Positions 16,766-25,984 of a stretch of DNA of 51,628 nt are shown here, piece after piece. The notes under the pieces are model-generated. The model had not been told where the DNA came from. It made no database searches and saw only the letters and a program-made list of their open reading frames with translations. The stretch is from CAZPUS01 sp964589825 (GTDB lineage Bacteria > Fibrobacterota > Chitinivibrionia > Chitinivibrionales > WJKA01). The DNA lies in the NCBI GenBank assembly GCA_964589825.1, contig CAZPUS010000020.1:1-51628 (forward strand). Direction: 5' to 3'. Made by a program: the position numbers and the translations under genes. Within the stretch, counting starts at the first letter, position 1, and every line of letters starts with the position of its first letter.

Positions 16766-19456
16766 CTATGGCGACGTATCCGCCTTTTCTGCATGTTCCT
16801 GCATAAGACGTTGCGCAACCTGCAGGGCTTCGGATGTTTTTTCACTCTTTTTTGCGCCGGCCTGTGCACGATCGGGACGTCCACCACCACCTCCGCCGGC
16901 TGTCTGAGCCATAGACTTGACAATGTTGCCGCAGTGGATGTCAAAGTCCTTTACTGCGGACGGTGAGGCGGTTGCACTGAACTGTACGCCGTTTTCTCCT
17001 GCGTTGGCGAGTATTACGACATACGCGTCGTCATGTTGTTTGAGGGTATCGTTGATCGTATTCGTAAAAAGACCGAACTCTTTTTTATCAACATTTTGCA
17101 TGTGACGAATCGCATAGTGCAGTCCGGCATGTGACCGGGCCTGCGAAATAAGCATTTCTGCCTTCTGTTGTATCTGTTCGGCAAGTAGCTCCTGCGTGCG
17201 TGTACGCAGATTCGATTCGCTTTCGACAAGCGCACTCACTTTGGCGTCGAGATGGTCAGGATCGGTTTTCAGAAGTTGCGCCGTATGTGAAAGGCGAGTT
17301 TCGAGCTGCTGCAGGTAGCGAAGCGATGCCATGCCGGTTATAGCGGTAAGACGGCGAATACCAGCCGAAATACTCGACTCGGAGGTGATATGGAACAGCC
17401 CGATATCGCCGGTTCGGCGAACGTGGGTTCCGCCGCAGAGCTCCCGGCTCACTTCGTCCATTTGTATTACCCGCACTTCATCCCCGTATTTTTCGCCAAA
17501 GAGTGCGGTAATTCCCGCATCGATCGCGTCCTGATACTTCATGTGCGTTGCGGTGACCGTAAGGTTGTGCAGAATCCATTCGTTTACCTGCTGTTCGATA
17601 CGGGATAGCTGTTGTGGTGCAAGTGCTTCGAAATGGGTAAAGTCGAAGCGCAGTTCATCAGGTGCGACTCTCGAGCCGGACTGCTGGACATGGCTGCCGA
17701 TATATTTTCTGAGTGCGGCATGAAGAAGATGCGTGACCGAGTGATTGCGGCGAATCGCATCACGGCGGGTGGTGTCGATACGGGCGATAACCGGCGCGCT
17801 TAGATTTTCCGGGGTCAGAGCATAATCCGATGTTACCTTATGTGCGAGCGTATCATGAATTTTGTAGGTATCGGTGACCGTAAGTGTGGTTCCGTCTTTG
17901 AGTATGATTACGCCGGTGTCGCCGACCTGGCCGCCGGCCTGGGGGTAAAACGGGGTGCTGTCGAGTACCAGCAGACAGGTGCAGGCAACATCCTCCGCAT
18001 CGGAGAGCTGCGCGAAGCTCTGCACATTCGCCTCACACTCATTACGCTCGTACCCCACGAACTTGGTGTGATCCTGCGTGCGAAGCTCAGTCCACTCTTT
18101 TACTCCCTCCTGCGCGCTTCGTGCATCGCTTGCCTCACGTGAGCGTTTTTTCTGCGACTGCATGTGTGATTCGAACTCGGCTTCATCAATATCGATACCT
18201 TCTTCGCGTGCGATAAGGCGGGTCAGGTCGGCGGGAAAGCCATAGGTGTCGTAAAGTACGAATACGTCCTCACCCCGAAGACGGGACGCATTGCGTGACT
18301 TTGCATCACGTATCATGGCGGATAATTTATCGAGTCCGACTTCGAGTGTTTCGGCAAAACGCTCTTCCTCGGACTGAATCACTCCCTTGACATACGAGAC
18401 ACGTTTTGTTACTTCGGGATACGCCTCTCCCATGATCGCGACGACATCGTCGACCAGCTTGTGCAGAAAGGGTTCTCGGAATCCTATTTTACGTCCGAAT
18501 CTGAACGCACGGCGTAGAATGCGGCGTATAACGTAGCCCCTGCCTTCGTTTGAGGGAAAGACTCCGTCGGTGATCGAGAAAACGAGCGCTCTTATGTGGT
18601 CGGCGATAACGCGCATCGGCATGCCGCGTTCATCGTGATAATAGGCAGTTGCGCTCATATCCGCCACTTTATCGATAAGCGGTTTGAGCAGGTCGGTTTC
18701 ATAATTGGAGCCGGTCCGCTGCAAAATGGCGCTTATGCGCTCCAGCCCCATTCCGGTATCGATGTGCGTGTGCGCAAGGCTGATGCGCGATCCGTCCTGG
18801 TTGAGATTGTACTGAATAAAGACAAGATTCCAGATTTCTACGAACCTGCCGCAGCCCGGGCTGTTGACTTCGCAGGTGTGGTCGGGATTCTTTTCAAACG
18901 GACACGATCCCGGACCGACATCCATATGGATTTCGGAGCATGGTCCGCAGGGTCCGGTATCGCCCATCTGCCAGAAATTTTCGGACTTGCCGAATCGCCG
19001 GATGTGATCGTGTGCAATACCGGTATGCGTTTTCCATAACGTTTCCGCCTCGTCATCGTCGGTATAGACGGTGGCATAGAGGCGATCCACCGGCAGCTCC
19101 CATTTTTCGGTAAGCAGCTCCCAGGCCCATGTAATAGCTTCCTTTTTGTAATAATCGCCGAACGACCAGTTGCCCAGCATCTCGAAAAACGTGTGATGTG
19201 AATGATCACGACCCACTTCTTCCAGATCGTTGTGCTTACCCGATACCCGCATGCATTTCTGGGAGTTTACCGCACGCGGTACCGTCGGCGTAACGTCCCC
19301 GAGAAAAATCGACTTGAACTGGTTCATCCCTGCGTTGGTAAACAGCAGGGTGGGGTCGTCGGTAGGGATTACCGGCGAGCTGTGAATATAGGTGTGCCCG
19401 CGCCGGGTAAAAAACTCGATAAATTCATTGCGTATCTGATGTGCTCGTTTGCTCAT
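16766..19456 (-). CDS. alaS: Alanyl-tRNA synthetase
   Basis: AlaS charges tRNA-Ala. The 896-residue protein has the class II core (SSPVIPTDDPTLLFTNAGMN; later H-T-F-F-E-M-L-G-N-W-S-F-G-D-Y). The editing domain carries H-S-V-T-H-L-L-H and C-G-G-T-H, and the C-Ala domain ends in T-A-G-G-G-G-G-G-R-P-D-x-A-Q-A-G. The chosen start reads MSKRAHQIRNEF, matching the family, and is preceded by AAGGGA; earlier in-frame codons lie deeper inside recA. The gene begins 32 bases before recA ends, so translation is probably coupled to recA. Confidence 0.95.
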   Translation of the reverse strand: MSKRAHQIRNEFIEFFTRRGHTYIHSSPVIPTDDPTLLFTNAGMNQFKSIFLGDVTPTVPRAVNSQKCMRVSGKHNDLEEVGRDHSHHTFFEMLGNWSFGDYYKKEAITWAWELLTEKWELPVDRLYATVYTDDDEAETLWKTHTGIAHDHIRRFGKSENFWQMGDTGPCGPCSEIHMDVGPGSCPFEKNPDHTCEVNSPGCGRFVEIWNLVFIQYNLNQDGSRISLAHTHIDTGMGLERISAILQRTGSNYETDLLKPLIDKVADMSATAYYHDERGMPMRVIADHIRALVFSITDGVFPSNEGRGYVIRRILRRAFRFGRKIGFREPFLHKLVDDVVAIMGEAYPEVTKRVSYVKGVIQSEEERFAETLEVGLDKLSAMIRDAKSRNASRLRGEDVFVLYDTYGFPADLTRLIAREEGIDIDEAEFESHMQSQKKRSREASDARSAQEGVKEWTELRTQDHTKFVGYERNECEANVQSFAQLSDAEDVACTCLLVLDSTPFYPQAGGQVGDTGVIILKDGTTLTVTDTYKIHDTLAHKVTSDYALTPENLSAPVIARIDTTRRDAIRRNHSVTHLLHAALRKYIGSHVQQSGSRVAPDELRFDFTHFEALAPQQLSRIEQQVNEWILHNLTVTATHMKYQDAIDAGITALFGEKYGDEVRVIQMDEVSRELCGGTHVRRTGDIGLFHITSESSISAGIRRLTAITGMASLRYLQQLETRLSHTAQLLKTDPDHLDAKVSALVESESNLRTRTQELLAEQIQQKAEMLISQARSHAGLHYAIRHMQNVDKKEFGLFTNTINDTLKQHDDAYVVILANAGENGVQFSATASPSAVKDFDIHCGNIVKSMAQTAGGGGGGRPDRAQAGAKKSEKTSEALQVAQRLMQEHAEKADTSP

Positions 19457-20537
19457 TGGTCCCTTCGGTCTTTTCGGATGTTGGTTGCGTGGATTCATTA
19501 TCGCCGTAGCCGGATAACTCGAGGCGCTGAGCGAGCTCTGCAACGATTTCGTCGCGTACTTTGGGATTATCGGAAAGAAAATCCTTGGCCTTTTCCCGAC
19601 CCTGTCCGAGACGTTCTCCTTTATATGAAAACCATGCACCGCTTTTCTGTACGACTTCGTGCGTGACCGCCATATCGAGTACATCGCCCTCGAACGAAAT
19701 GCCCTGTCCGTACATGATATCGAATTCCGCGTTTTTAAACGGCGGCGCCACCTTGTTTTTAACCACCTTTGCGCGGGTTCTGTTGCCGATAATGCTGTCG
19801 CCTTCTTTGATAGCGGAAATTCGCCGTATGTCGATGCGTACTGATGAGTAAAATTTCAATGCATTGCCGCCGGGAGTGGTTTCGGGATTTCCGAACATGA
19901 CTCCGATTTTCATACGAAGCTGGTTGATGAATACAAGTGCGGAGCGCGAGCGTGAAATAATCCCGGTGAGTTTGCGAAGCGCTTGCGACATAAGCCGTGC
20001 CTGCAGCCCGACGTGTGAATCCCCCATTTCTCCCTGGATCTCCGCGGACGGAACAAGCGCCGCGACACTGTCGACCACGATAATGTCGACCGCACTGCTT
20101 CGTACGAGTGTATCGACAATATTGAGGGCCTGCTCGCCGGTATCGGGCTGGGAAACGAGCAGGTTTTCGACGTTAATGCCGATTCTTCGTGCATAGCCGG
20201 CATCGAATCCGCATTCCGCATCCACGAGTACCGCAACGCCGCCCTGCCGCTGAGCATTTGCAATGGCGTGCAGCGCCAAGGTGGTTTTCCCCGACGATTC
20301 CGGGCCGAAAATTTCGATGATACGTCCTTTGGGGAATCCGCCGATACCGAGCGAGTAATCGAGTGAGATCGATCCGGTCGATATCGCGGGCAGATCTTCC
20401 TTGAGTGTGCCGTCTCCCAGCCGCATTATTGCACCCTTGCCGTGTTGCTTCTCTATCTGAGAAAGTGCCTGATTGAGTGCGGTGTCCTTTGTCTGTGCGG
20501 TCGAAGAACTCGACGCGCTCGATTTTTTTTGTGCCAT
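19425..20537 (-). CDS. recA: Recombinase RecA
   Basis: RecA forms filaments on single-stranded DNA for strand exchange and SOS induction. The 370-residue protein has the N-terminal K-x-x-G-K-G-A-I-M-R-L-G-D block, Walker A GPESSGKTT at 78-86, V-D-S-V-A-A-L-V-P, and the L1/L2 loops including R-K-L-T-G, F-I-N-Q-L-R and F-G-N-P-E-T-T-P-G-G-N-A-L-K-F-Y. The Ser/Thr/Gln-rich tail overlaps the alaS start. AGGAGGGATAAGG precedes the ATG. I found no obvious LexA-type palindrome in the upstream region. recX, often found between recA and alaS, is absent. Confidence 0.98.
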   Translation of the reverse strand: MAQKKSSASSSSTAQTKDTALNQALSQIEKQHGKGAIMRLGDGTLKEDLPAISTGSISLDYSLGIGGFPKGRIIEIFGPESSGKTTLALHAIANAQRQGGVAVLVDAECGFDAGYARRIGINVENLLVSQPDTGEQALNIVDTLVRSSAVDIIVVDSVAALVPSAEIQGEMGDSHVGLQARLMSQALRKLTGIISRSRSALVFINQLRMKIGVMFGNPETTPGGNALKFYSSVRIDIRRISAIKEGDSIIGNRTRAKVVKNKVAPPFKNAEFDIMYGQGISFEGDVLDMAVTHEVVQKSGAWFSYKGERLGQGREKAKDFLSDNPKVRDEIVAELAQRLELSGYGDNESTQPTSEKTEGTNEQTSTSDTQ

Positions 20538-21049
20538 AGAGCCTTATCCCTCCTGCCTTTGGTTAAGTAATTAGTAATTGGTTCAATAAAACCTGAACAG
20601 AGCGATTATGTGTGCAAAATATGCTGCCATCCGCACTGCTGCTGCGTTCCCGGAAAAAATGAGGCGACCGTTCTGGCTGGCTGGTTGATTTCGGAAACGC
20701 AATAACAGCATGTCTTAGCGCATCTTTCACCAAACCAATCGCTCAGTTCAGGGAAAAATACATAATAGCAATTCGTGATGCAGGTATCGGTATGGAGGCG
20801 AAACAATACGTACGCTAATCCGTGTCCGCGGATGGAGAGCACGGAGTATGCGTTGCGTCCCGAGTCGCCGCGCAGGCGATTTTACGCTCTCTCTGTTATG
20901 CAATGTCGTTTTTGTACGAGACACAATATACCGTAACCCATGAGCTAACCCCGTCTCTATCCGCTCCCCCCGGTAACGCGGGGCTCCATCAGCTGCGGCA
21001 TACCCGCCGGGAAGAACGCAACAACAGTAATGCTGCTGACTGCGAAAAC
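20538..21049. other. Intergenic region with repeat copy C
   Basis: This 512-base gap lies between the recA start and the DJ-1 stop on the same strand. Copy C of the palindromic repeat starts 55 bases upstream of the recA start. The remaining roughly 300 bases (20753-21049) show no coding frame with a ribosome binding site, no tRNA and no terminator with a T-run. Confidence 0.6.
20592..20752 (+). repeat. Dispersed palindromic repeat, copy C
   Basis: This copy starts CCTGAACAGAGCGATT and ends AATCGCTCAGTTCAGG, a good terminal inverted repeat. Inside, ATGCTG (20621-20626) pairs with CAGCAT (20706-20711), the same inner stem as TGCTGC/GCAGCA in copies A and D. CTGCCATCCGCACT is shared with copy B. 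It lies 55 bases upstream of the recA ATG, so it may be transcribed or may influence recA expression. Length 161 bases. Confidence 0.85.
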
Positions 21050-21592
21050 TCAGTCGTAGAGAATAGCGGTTTTTATTTTGTGCGCCTCGTCGGCCGATTT
21101 GAGATACGAGATAATCTCGAGGCCGAATGCAATAGCGGTGCCCGGACCGCGGCTGGTTATAATGCTGCCGTCGCGTACTACCGGCTCGGTGACGATGTTG
21201 GCTTCCGGGATGTATTCCTCGGTACCGGGATAACAGGCAACGGTTTTGCCTTCCAGGATTCCTGCTTTGCCAAGCACCGAGGGACCCGCACATATGGCGG
21301 CGCACAATCCCCCGTTATCGTATACCTGACGTATGAGTGCATGCACCTGCACGTTGCTGCGCAGGCGGGGGGTTGCGGGACCGCCCGGTATAATCACGGC
21401 CTCGAGCGATCCGTCGAGATCATCGACGCGGACATCGGTTTCGTGAACCGTATCTTTGCCGCCGAGAATCCGGGTGTCGGAGACGCCGGCCGAGACAATG
21501 GGCAGTGCACTTCTGCGCAACAGATCGACTTGTGTTAGCGCTTCGATTTCCTCAAATCCGTGTTCAAGCAGTATCGCGATGGTCGGTTTCAT
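21050..21592 (-). CDS. DJ-1/PfpI family protein
   Basis: This 180-residue protein of the DJ-1 superfamily (possible glyoxalase III or deglycase) has the nucleophile Cys101 in A-A-I-C-A-G-P and the supporting glutamate Glu15 in G-F-E-E-I-E-A. V-I-I-P-G-G-P precedes, and S-R-G-P-G-T-A-I-A-F follows. This is closer to the true DJ-1/YajL group than to PfpI proteases. Its ribosome binding site AGGAGG overlaps the stop of the upstream lipoprotein hydrolase, three bases away, so the two are translationally coupled. Confidence 0.92.
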   Translation of the reverse strand: MKPTIAILLEHGFEEIEALTQVDLLRRSALPIVSAGVSDTRILGGKDTVHETDVRVDDLDGSLEAVIIPGGPATPRLRSNVQVHALIRQVYDNGGLCAAICAGPSVLGKAGILEGKTVACYPGTEEYIPEANIVTEPVVRDGSIITSRGPGTAIAFGLEIISYLKSADEAHKIKTAILYD

Positions 21593-21595
21593 AAC

Positions 21596-22873
21596 CTACC
21601 TCCTGTGCGTGGTAAAATAAATTCGGCAGTGTTTCTGCGTGGTATCACAACGCGGGAGTGCGCGTGCGTTCATCTGCATGAGCTGATATGCAGCGGTGGC
21701 GCTGTGCACCTTTTTTTTTATCGGCGAGCTCCCGTTAATTGAAAAAAATAAAAAATGGTTGCTGCAGCGGTCGGCATCGAGTGAGAGCCAAACACGGGAG
21801 AGCCCTGATTGGGTCAGCATCAGTGTGTCGTTATTCCAATAGCCGCGAATAGAGGCGGGTGTACGAGATGCAGAAGGTAAGGTGAAATGCGCGGAAAGTA
21901 TCCGGTGATGCAGAAACGGGAGCCCTTTGGAAAAATAGTGGCTGAATCCGGGGTAATGGGGCAAAGAGCAGGTGCGCACCATGTGCAGCAGGGAATCGTA
22001 TTCCTCTTCTTTATATGAAAACCCGTGTGGTTTTCCGGGATGAGCCGATAAGGAGATGTTCACGCCGTTGTCCCGAAGACGCCTGACAAAGTTTTTAACC
22101 GGTTTTATGGGGTAGAGGCGGTCGTTACCCGCGTGTACGGTGTAGATTTTTTTTTGTGCAAGATTGGAGGGAAAGAGGCGAATGCCCAGACGTGAAAGCA
22201 TCGGGCCGAACCCGGAGATTGCCATAAAACCCGCAAAAGGCGCCCCAATGGTGTTTGCCGCTGCGTAACAGGCTGTGCCACCGTCGGAGACACCGGCGAG
22301 AAAAATTTTTTTGTGATCCACTGGATAGTAGAGCGACATGTAGCGAACCGTCTGTGCAATACGGAACAGACCGCACGGGTGCCACCATGGAGTTGCGCGG
22401 TTTGCAGAGGGGGAGGCAAGAAGCAGTCGGCAGGAGTCACCCAGCCCGGCGAGCATCCTGTAGGCGTGACGCCCCTTGTCGGTGCGGGAGGTCCCCACAC
22501 CGCCGTGCAGATAGATGATGAGCGGATAGCTGCCCTCAGGCTTCAACCCCTCGGGAATATGATAGCCCATGGTGTAGCGCCCACCCTGGTTATCGGTGAG
22601 TATGGTGTCGTGATGGCCGGTGTCCGCCGTGCTTCGCGTAAGCATACCCAGTGCAGAGTCGAGTGTGGCGACCGATACGGATTGCGCACGCAGCTGTGTA
22701 TACAATGAGGAGTCCTGCTGTACGAACCATCGTGCAAGCAGGGGTGTAATTTCCCGTGCAGTCGGCTGCGGCCTGCCACCGCACCCCGGGGTAAAAAGAA
22801 CGCTGCATACCAACGCGATACATACAGTAAACGCTGCTGCCGGTGATGGTATGAATATCGCAGGAAGACGCAT
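21596..22873 (-). CDS. Lipoprotein alpha/beta hydrolase (esterase-like)
   Basis: This 425-residue protein has a signal sequence with a likely lipobox ending at Cys31 (F-T-P-G-C), so it is probably anchored in a membrane. The catalytic domain spans about residues 95-300: Y-L-H-G-G-V at 121-126 forms the oxyanion hole, Ser196 is the nucleophile in G-V-S-D-G-G, Asp251 in G-N-D-R-L-Y-P and His283 in K-P-H-G-F. This resembles feruloyl esterase/PHB depolymerase-like and prolyl-oligopeptidase-type hydrolases. The last 120 residues are beta-rich and unrecognised. It precedes the DJ-1 gene in a two-gene unit. The substrate is unknown. Confidence 0.8.
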   Translation of the reverse strand: MRLPAIFIPSPAAAFTVCIALVCSVLFTPGCGGRPQPTAREITPLLARWFVQQDSSLYTQLRAQSVSVATLDSALGMLTRSTADTGHHDTILTDNQGGRYTMGYHIPEGLKPEGSYPLIIYLHGGVGTSRTDKGRHAYRMLAGLGDSCRLLLASPSANRATPWWHPCGLFRIAQTVRYMSLYYPVDHKKIFLAGVSDGGTACYAAANTIGAPFAGFMAISGFGPMLSRLGIRLFPSNLAQKKIYTVHAGNDRLYPIKPVKNFVRRLRDNGVNISLSAHPGKPHGFSYKEEEYDSLLHMVRTCSLPHYPGFSHYFSKGLPFLHHRILSAHFTLPSASRTPASIRGYWNNDTLMLTQSGLSRVWLSLDADRCSNHFLFFSINGSSPIKKKVHSATAAYQLMQMNARALPRCDTTQKHCRIYFTTHRR

Positions 22874-23039
22874 GTAAAAAAAATACCATATTCAATTCGT
22901 TGACTGCAGGATGAGATGGTATATGCAGATGCTTTTAGTAAGGCTTTGTGCAGGATGCGGTTGTTGTAACCCCATTGAATAATATTATATTGTAAGTATG
23001 TACGGACCGGGTTTGTCACCACCACGTACGTGCATACAA

Positions 23040-23085
23040 CCTGAATCGAGCGGTTGTGCACACACAATCGCCCTGTTACGGTAAA
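23040..23085 (+). repeat. Possible short remnant of the palindromic repeat (F)
   Basis: The sequence CCTGAATCGAGCGGTTGTG matches the left end of the dispersed repeat. It is followed within a few bases by ACAATCGCCCTGTTACGG, which resembles a degraded right end. It lies about 30 bases before the ATG of the TPR gene, just upstream of the ribosome binding site. The match is short, so this is tentative. Confidence 0.4.
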
Positions 23086-23114
23086 AGTAACTACTTAACG
23101 CAAAGGAGGAATCA

Positions 23115-23882
23115 ATGTCCCCGGAAACGCCATCAAATACCCAGGACCGGTTTATCGAAGAAAATAAACAAGCCGAGTCGTATATTACCTCCGGAGATCT
23201 CTCCGCTGCGGCAAAGATACTCGTACCCATTGTGGAGAAAGATCCGGCTAACTGGCGTGCGTTCAATAATATCGGTATAATATCCTGGTGCCAGAGAGAC
23301 TGGGAGGAAGCGTATCGTATGTTCAAGAAAGCATGTGCCCTCAAACCTGATTACGCAGATGCCTTATACAATCTCTTCGACGCGGCCCTGAAGCTGAAAC
23401 GTATTCCGGAGGCACAGATGTTTTTTGAAAAAGCGCTTCACGAGAATCCGGATGATGAAGAGATGAAAATAATCGTCGATGCGATACGGGAACAGGGAGA
23501 CGATATCTATCAGAGCCAGCGTGCGCTCGAGGTGGGAGTCTACAATCCGCGAATCGACGAAGCGTATGCGCTGCTTGACGAAGGGAAGCAGTTCGATGCA
23601 ATGCGGCTGTTTTTGCAGGTAAACGATGAGGAAGGGCCTACGGCAGAGGCTTATGCCGGACTGGGGGTCATCTCGTTCCAGCAGAAAAAATATGAAGATG
23701 CCTATGCCCTTTTTCTTCAGGCACTCAAGCTCAATCCGGTGAGTCCGGAAACATTCCTCAATCTCCGGGATGCGGCTCAACACTGCGGAAAAAGTAAAGA
23801 GGCCAAAGCGATCTTTGATAAATACAAGCAGGAGATTCCTTCGCTTATGAATATCGACGCCCGGTTTTCGGAAGAGGCCTGA
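23115..23882 (+). CDS. TPR-repeat protein
   Basis: This 255-residue protein has no signal peptide and no membrane segment, and is built mainly of tetratricopeptide repeats. Examples are NWRAFNNIGIISWCQRDWEE followed by A-Y-R-M-F-K-K-A, then DALYNLFDAALKLKRIPEAQ, and near the end AYAGLGVISFQQKKYEDAYA. About five or six repeats are recognisable, with a less regular stretch around residues 125-160. Such proteins act as protein-protein scaffolds; no partner can be named. A strong AAAGGAGG lies seven bases before the ATG. No enzyme domain is visible. Confidence 0.88.
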   Translation: MSPETPSNTQDRFIEENKQAESYITSGDLSAAAKILVPIVEKDPANWRAFNNIGIISWCQRDWEEAYRMFKKACALKPDYADALYNLFDAALKLKRIPEAQMFFEKALHENPDDEEMKIIVDAIREQGDDIYQSQRALEVGVYNPRIDEAYALLDEGKQFDAMRLFLQVNDEEGPTAEAYAGLGVISFQQKKYEDAYALFLQALKLNPVSPETFLNLRDAAQHCGKSKEAKAIFDKYKQEIPSLMNIDARFSEEA

Positions 23883-24010
23883 GAGGATTCAACGACAAAG
23901 GTGTATAAGGGTGGGGTGTAGAGTACAGCGTTTCTCATTGTGGTTAACGGTGCAAATGAGAGCACAACTCGATTCTATTACGCTAATGTAAAGTAACGGT
24001 TTTTTATAAT

Positions 24011-25984
24011 ATGATTGTTCGTGTACGGTTTTTACTACTATCTGTTGCGGTTGCGGTGGTGCTTTGCGGCACCGTCGCAATATCGGCAAAGAGAATATCC
24101 GGTGTGTCGCTTAAGCGATATCCTCATGTATCGAATCAGGCAGTGAAGGACTCCTATGCGTGGACGCCGGCCGGCATCGAGCAGCGTCTTCGCGCTTTTT
24201 TTACCGTAAAAGCACAGCGTGAAGATATTGCCGGAGTACCGGGATACATCGAGGTTCCATCCCGGAAAGATCTTTTCGCTATTGCGGCGCAATGGGATGG
24301 ACTCAGCCCATCCTTTAAACGGCTTTACAAAAAGGCAGCTGCCGCCGCAATACCGGTTGATTCTCAATCATTCATCTCTCCTGGCGGACATTTTTATATC
24401 ATCTACACGACAAATGACACCACACTGGCACAGGATGCGATAGACAGTACCGACACACTCGGTTACGATACGGCCAACTGGCGGCGTAAGATTCAGGGTC
24501 CCAACGGGGTACCCGATTATATCGATGAACTCGCGTTTGCACTCGACAGCAGCTGGTCTATGGAGGTGGAGAGATTCGGTTTTAGTGCGCCGCAGTCTTC
24601 GTTCGAAACCATTCGTGCGCAGCAACGTTATGCGGTGGTGGTGCGCAATCTGCATCTGCGCGGCTTTTATGCCTTCAGCTATCCGGGTAACGTAACCGAT
24701 GATGACGGGATCGGGTTCCCTTCGTATATAGAAATGCGCCACGACTGGCGTGAGCCCGAATTCGCCCCCATGGGATATGATACTGCCTACGAGAAAGCAT
24801 TACAGGTGACGGCAGCGCATGAGTTTTTTCATTCGATTCAGTATAGCATGGTACACTCTTACGGGCATAACGGGATTCTGCTCGATGACTTTCCCGTATC
24901 CTGGACAGAGGGGACGGCGGTAATGATGGAAGATCTGGCATTCGATTCGGTGGACGACTTTGTACAGTACAGCTTCTCCTATTTCAACGATCCCACCCGG
25001 GCGTTGTTTAATGACGCATATGATGATTATGGCTCCTATGTCTATTCACATTCGCTGATTTCACTTTTCGCATATAAAATGCTGGGTGGCATTGACTTTT
25101 TCCATCATGTATATCTGAATAATCAGGCGCAGAGAACAGGCTTCGTGCGCAACATCGAAACAGCGGTTCCCCTGGCAGATTCTGGTTATTCATGGAGTGA
25201 TATTCTGGGCCGATTTCATGCCGAAAGCTTTTTTACCGGCTCCAGGGTCGATTCGGCTTTTTTTATTGCCGAGGCGAACGAGCTGAAGCAATGGCAGGTC
25301 GCAACGGCAAAAAGAGATGTATGGTATGCGGATACGGTAAAACCATACGGGATGCAATCTTATATGCTCACCCCCGATGAAACTGATCCCGATTCACTGG
25401 TGATATATTACGGCAGTCAGGAAAGCAAAGCGTTGCCCCGGGATTCACTGTGGCGGTATCATCTCATCGGCAGCAGTGATGGAGGGGATACAATTATATC
25501 TCTGCCCGGGATGAGAAGTTATGGGCAGGATTCGGTCGTGATTGCATCATGGAAAGGCTATGAACACGTGGTGTTTTGTGCAAGCAATGGAAACGGCACG
25601 AGTTCCCGCGCGCACTATTTTTCCTTTTTTGGGGGTAATGAGGTTTATCCGGAAAAAAAACCCGCTATTTCAGAGGAGCTTGTCGTCTACCCGAATCCGC
25701 TGCCTTCTAATGGATCGCTTTTTATTTCAGCACAGGATTTCTCACAGACCTACTCATCGGTATCCTTGCGCACGCTTTCCGGGGTGTGTATCGCAACTAC
25801 CCGTATCGGAGGGCACAAGGGCACACTGAGTGGGTCGCAATGGCGCTGGAGCGAAGGACGCTCCCGAGATATTCTTGAATGGAGTGTTGAGCTGCGGGAG
25901 AAAAACCCGGCCGCCGGCACGTATCTTTTGCTCCTACAGGGAAGTGGAAAAACGATTGCCAGGAAGGTTCTTATTCAACAATGA
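24011..25984 (+). CDS. Secreted zinc metalloprotease-like protein with T9SS-type C-terminal domain
   Basis: This 657-residue exported protein has a signal peptide (residues 1-26). The zinc site is H-E-F-F-H at 270-274, and W-T-E-G-T-A about 30 residues later probably supplies the third ligand. The domain resembles the MXAN_6640 group of putative metalloproteases. The C-terminus has V-V-Y-P-N-P and ends A-G-T-Y-L-L-L-L-Q-G-S-G-K-T then A-R-K-V-L-I, which is the pattern of type IX secretion sorting domains, so the protein is probably exported to the surface. There is no Shine-Dalgarno sequence before the ATG; the leader is AT-rich. Its stop overlaps the next start by four bases (ATGA). Confidence 0.82.
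   Translation: MIVRVRFLLLSVAVAVVLCGTVAISAKRISGVSLKRYPHVSNQAVKDSYAWTPAGIEQRLRAFFTVKAQREDIAGVPGYIEVPSRKDLFAIAAQWDGLSPSFKRLYKKAAAAAIPVDSQSFISPGGHFYIIYTTNDTTLAQDAIDSTDTLGYDTANWRRKIQGPNGVPDYIDELAFALDSSWSMEVERFGFSAPQSSFETIRAQQRYAVVVRNLHLRGFYAFSYPGNVTDDDGIGFPSYIEMRHDWREPEFAPMGYDTAYEKALQVTAAHEFFHSIQYSMVHSYGHNGILLDDFPVSWTEGTAVMMEDLAFDSVDDFVQYSFSYFNDPTRALFNDAYDDYGSYVYSHSLISLFAYKMLGGIDFFHHVYLNNQAQRTGFVRNIETAVPLADSGYSWSDILGRFHAESFFTGSRVDSAFFIAEANELKQWQVATAKRDVWYADTVKPYGMQSYMLTPDETDPDSLVIYYGSQESKALPRDSLWRYHLIGSSDGGDTIISLPGMRSYGQDSVVIASWKGYEHVVFCASNGNGTSSRAHYFSFFGGNEVYPEKKPAISEELVVYPNPLPSNGSLFISAQDFSQTYSSVSLRTLSGVCIATTRIGGHKGTLSGSQWRWSEGRSRDILEWSVELREKNPAAGTYLLLLQGSGKTIARKVLIQQ

Noticed and set aside
20822..21538. 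Open plus-strand frame of 238 codons
   Set aside because: Most of it is antisense to the DJ-1 gene, and the first part (20822-21049) has no ribosome binding site or recognisable domain.
24005..24010. TATAAT directly before the metalloprotease start codon
   Set aside because: Transcription from it would begin inside the signal peptide coding region, and there is no -35 box at the right distance.
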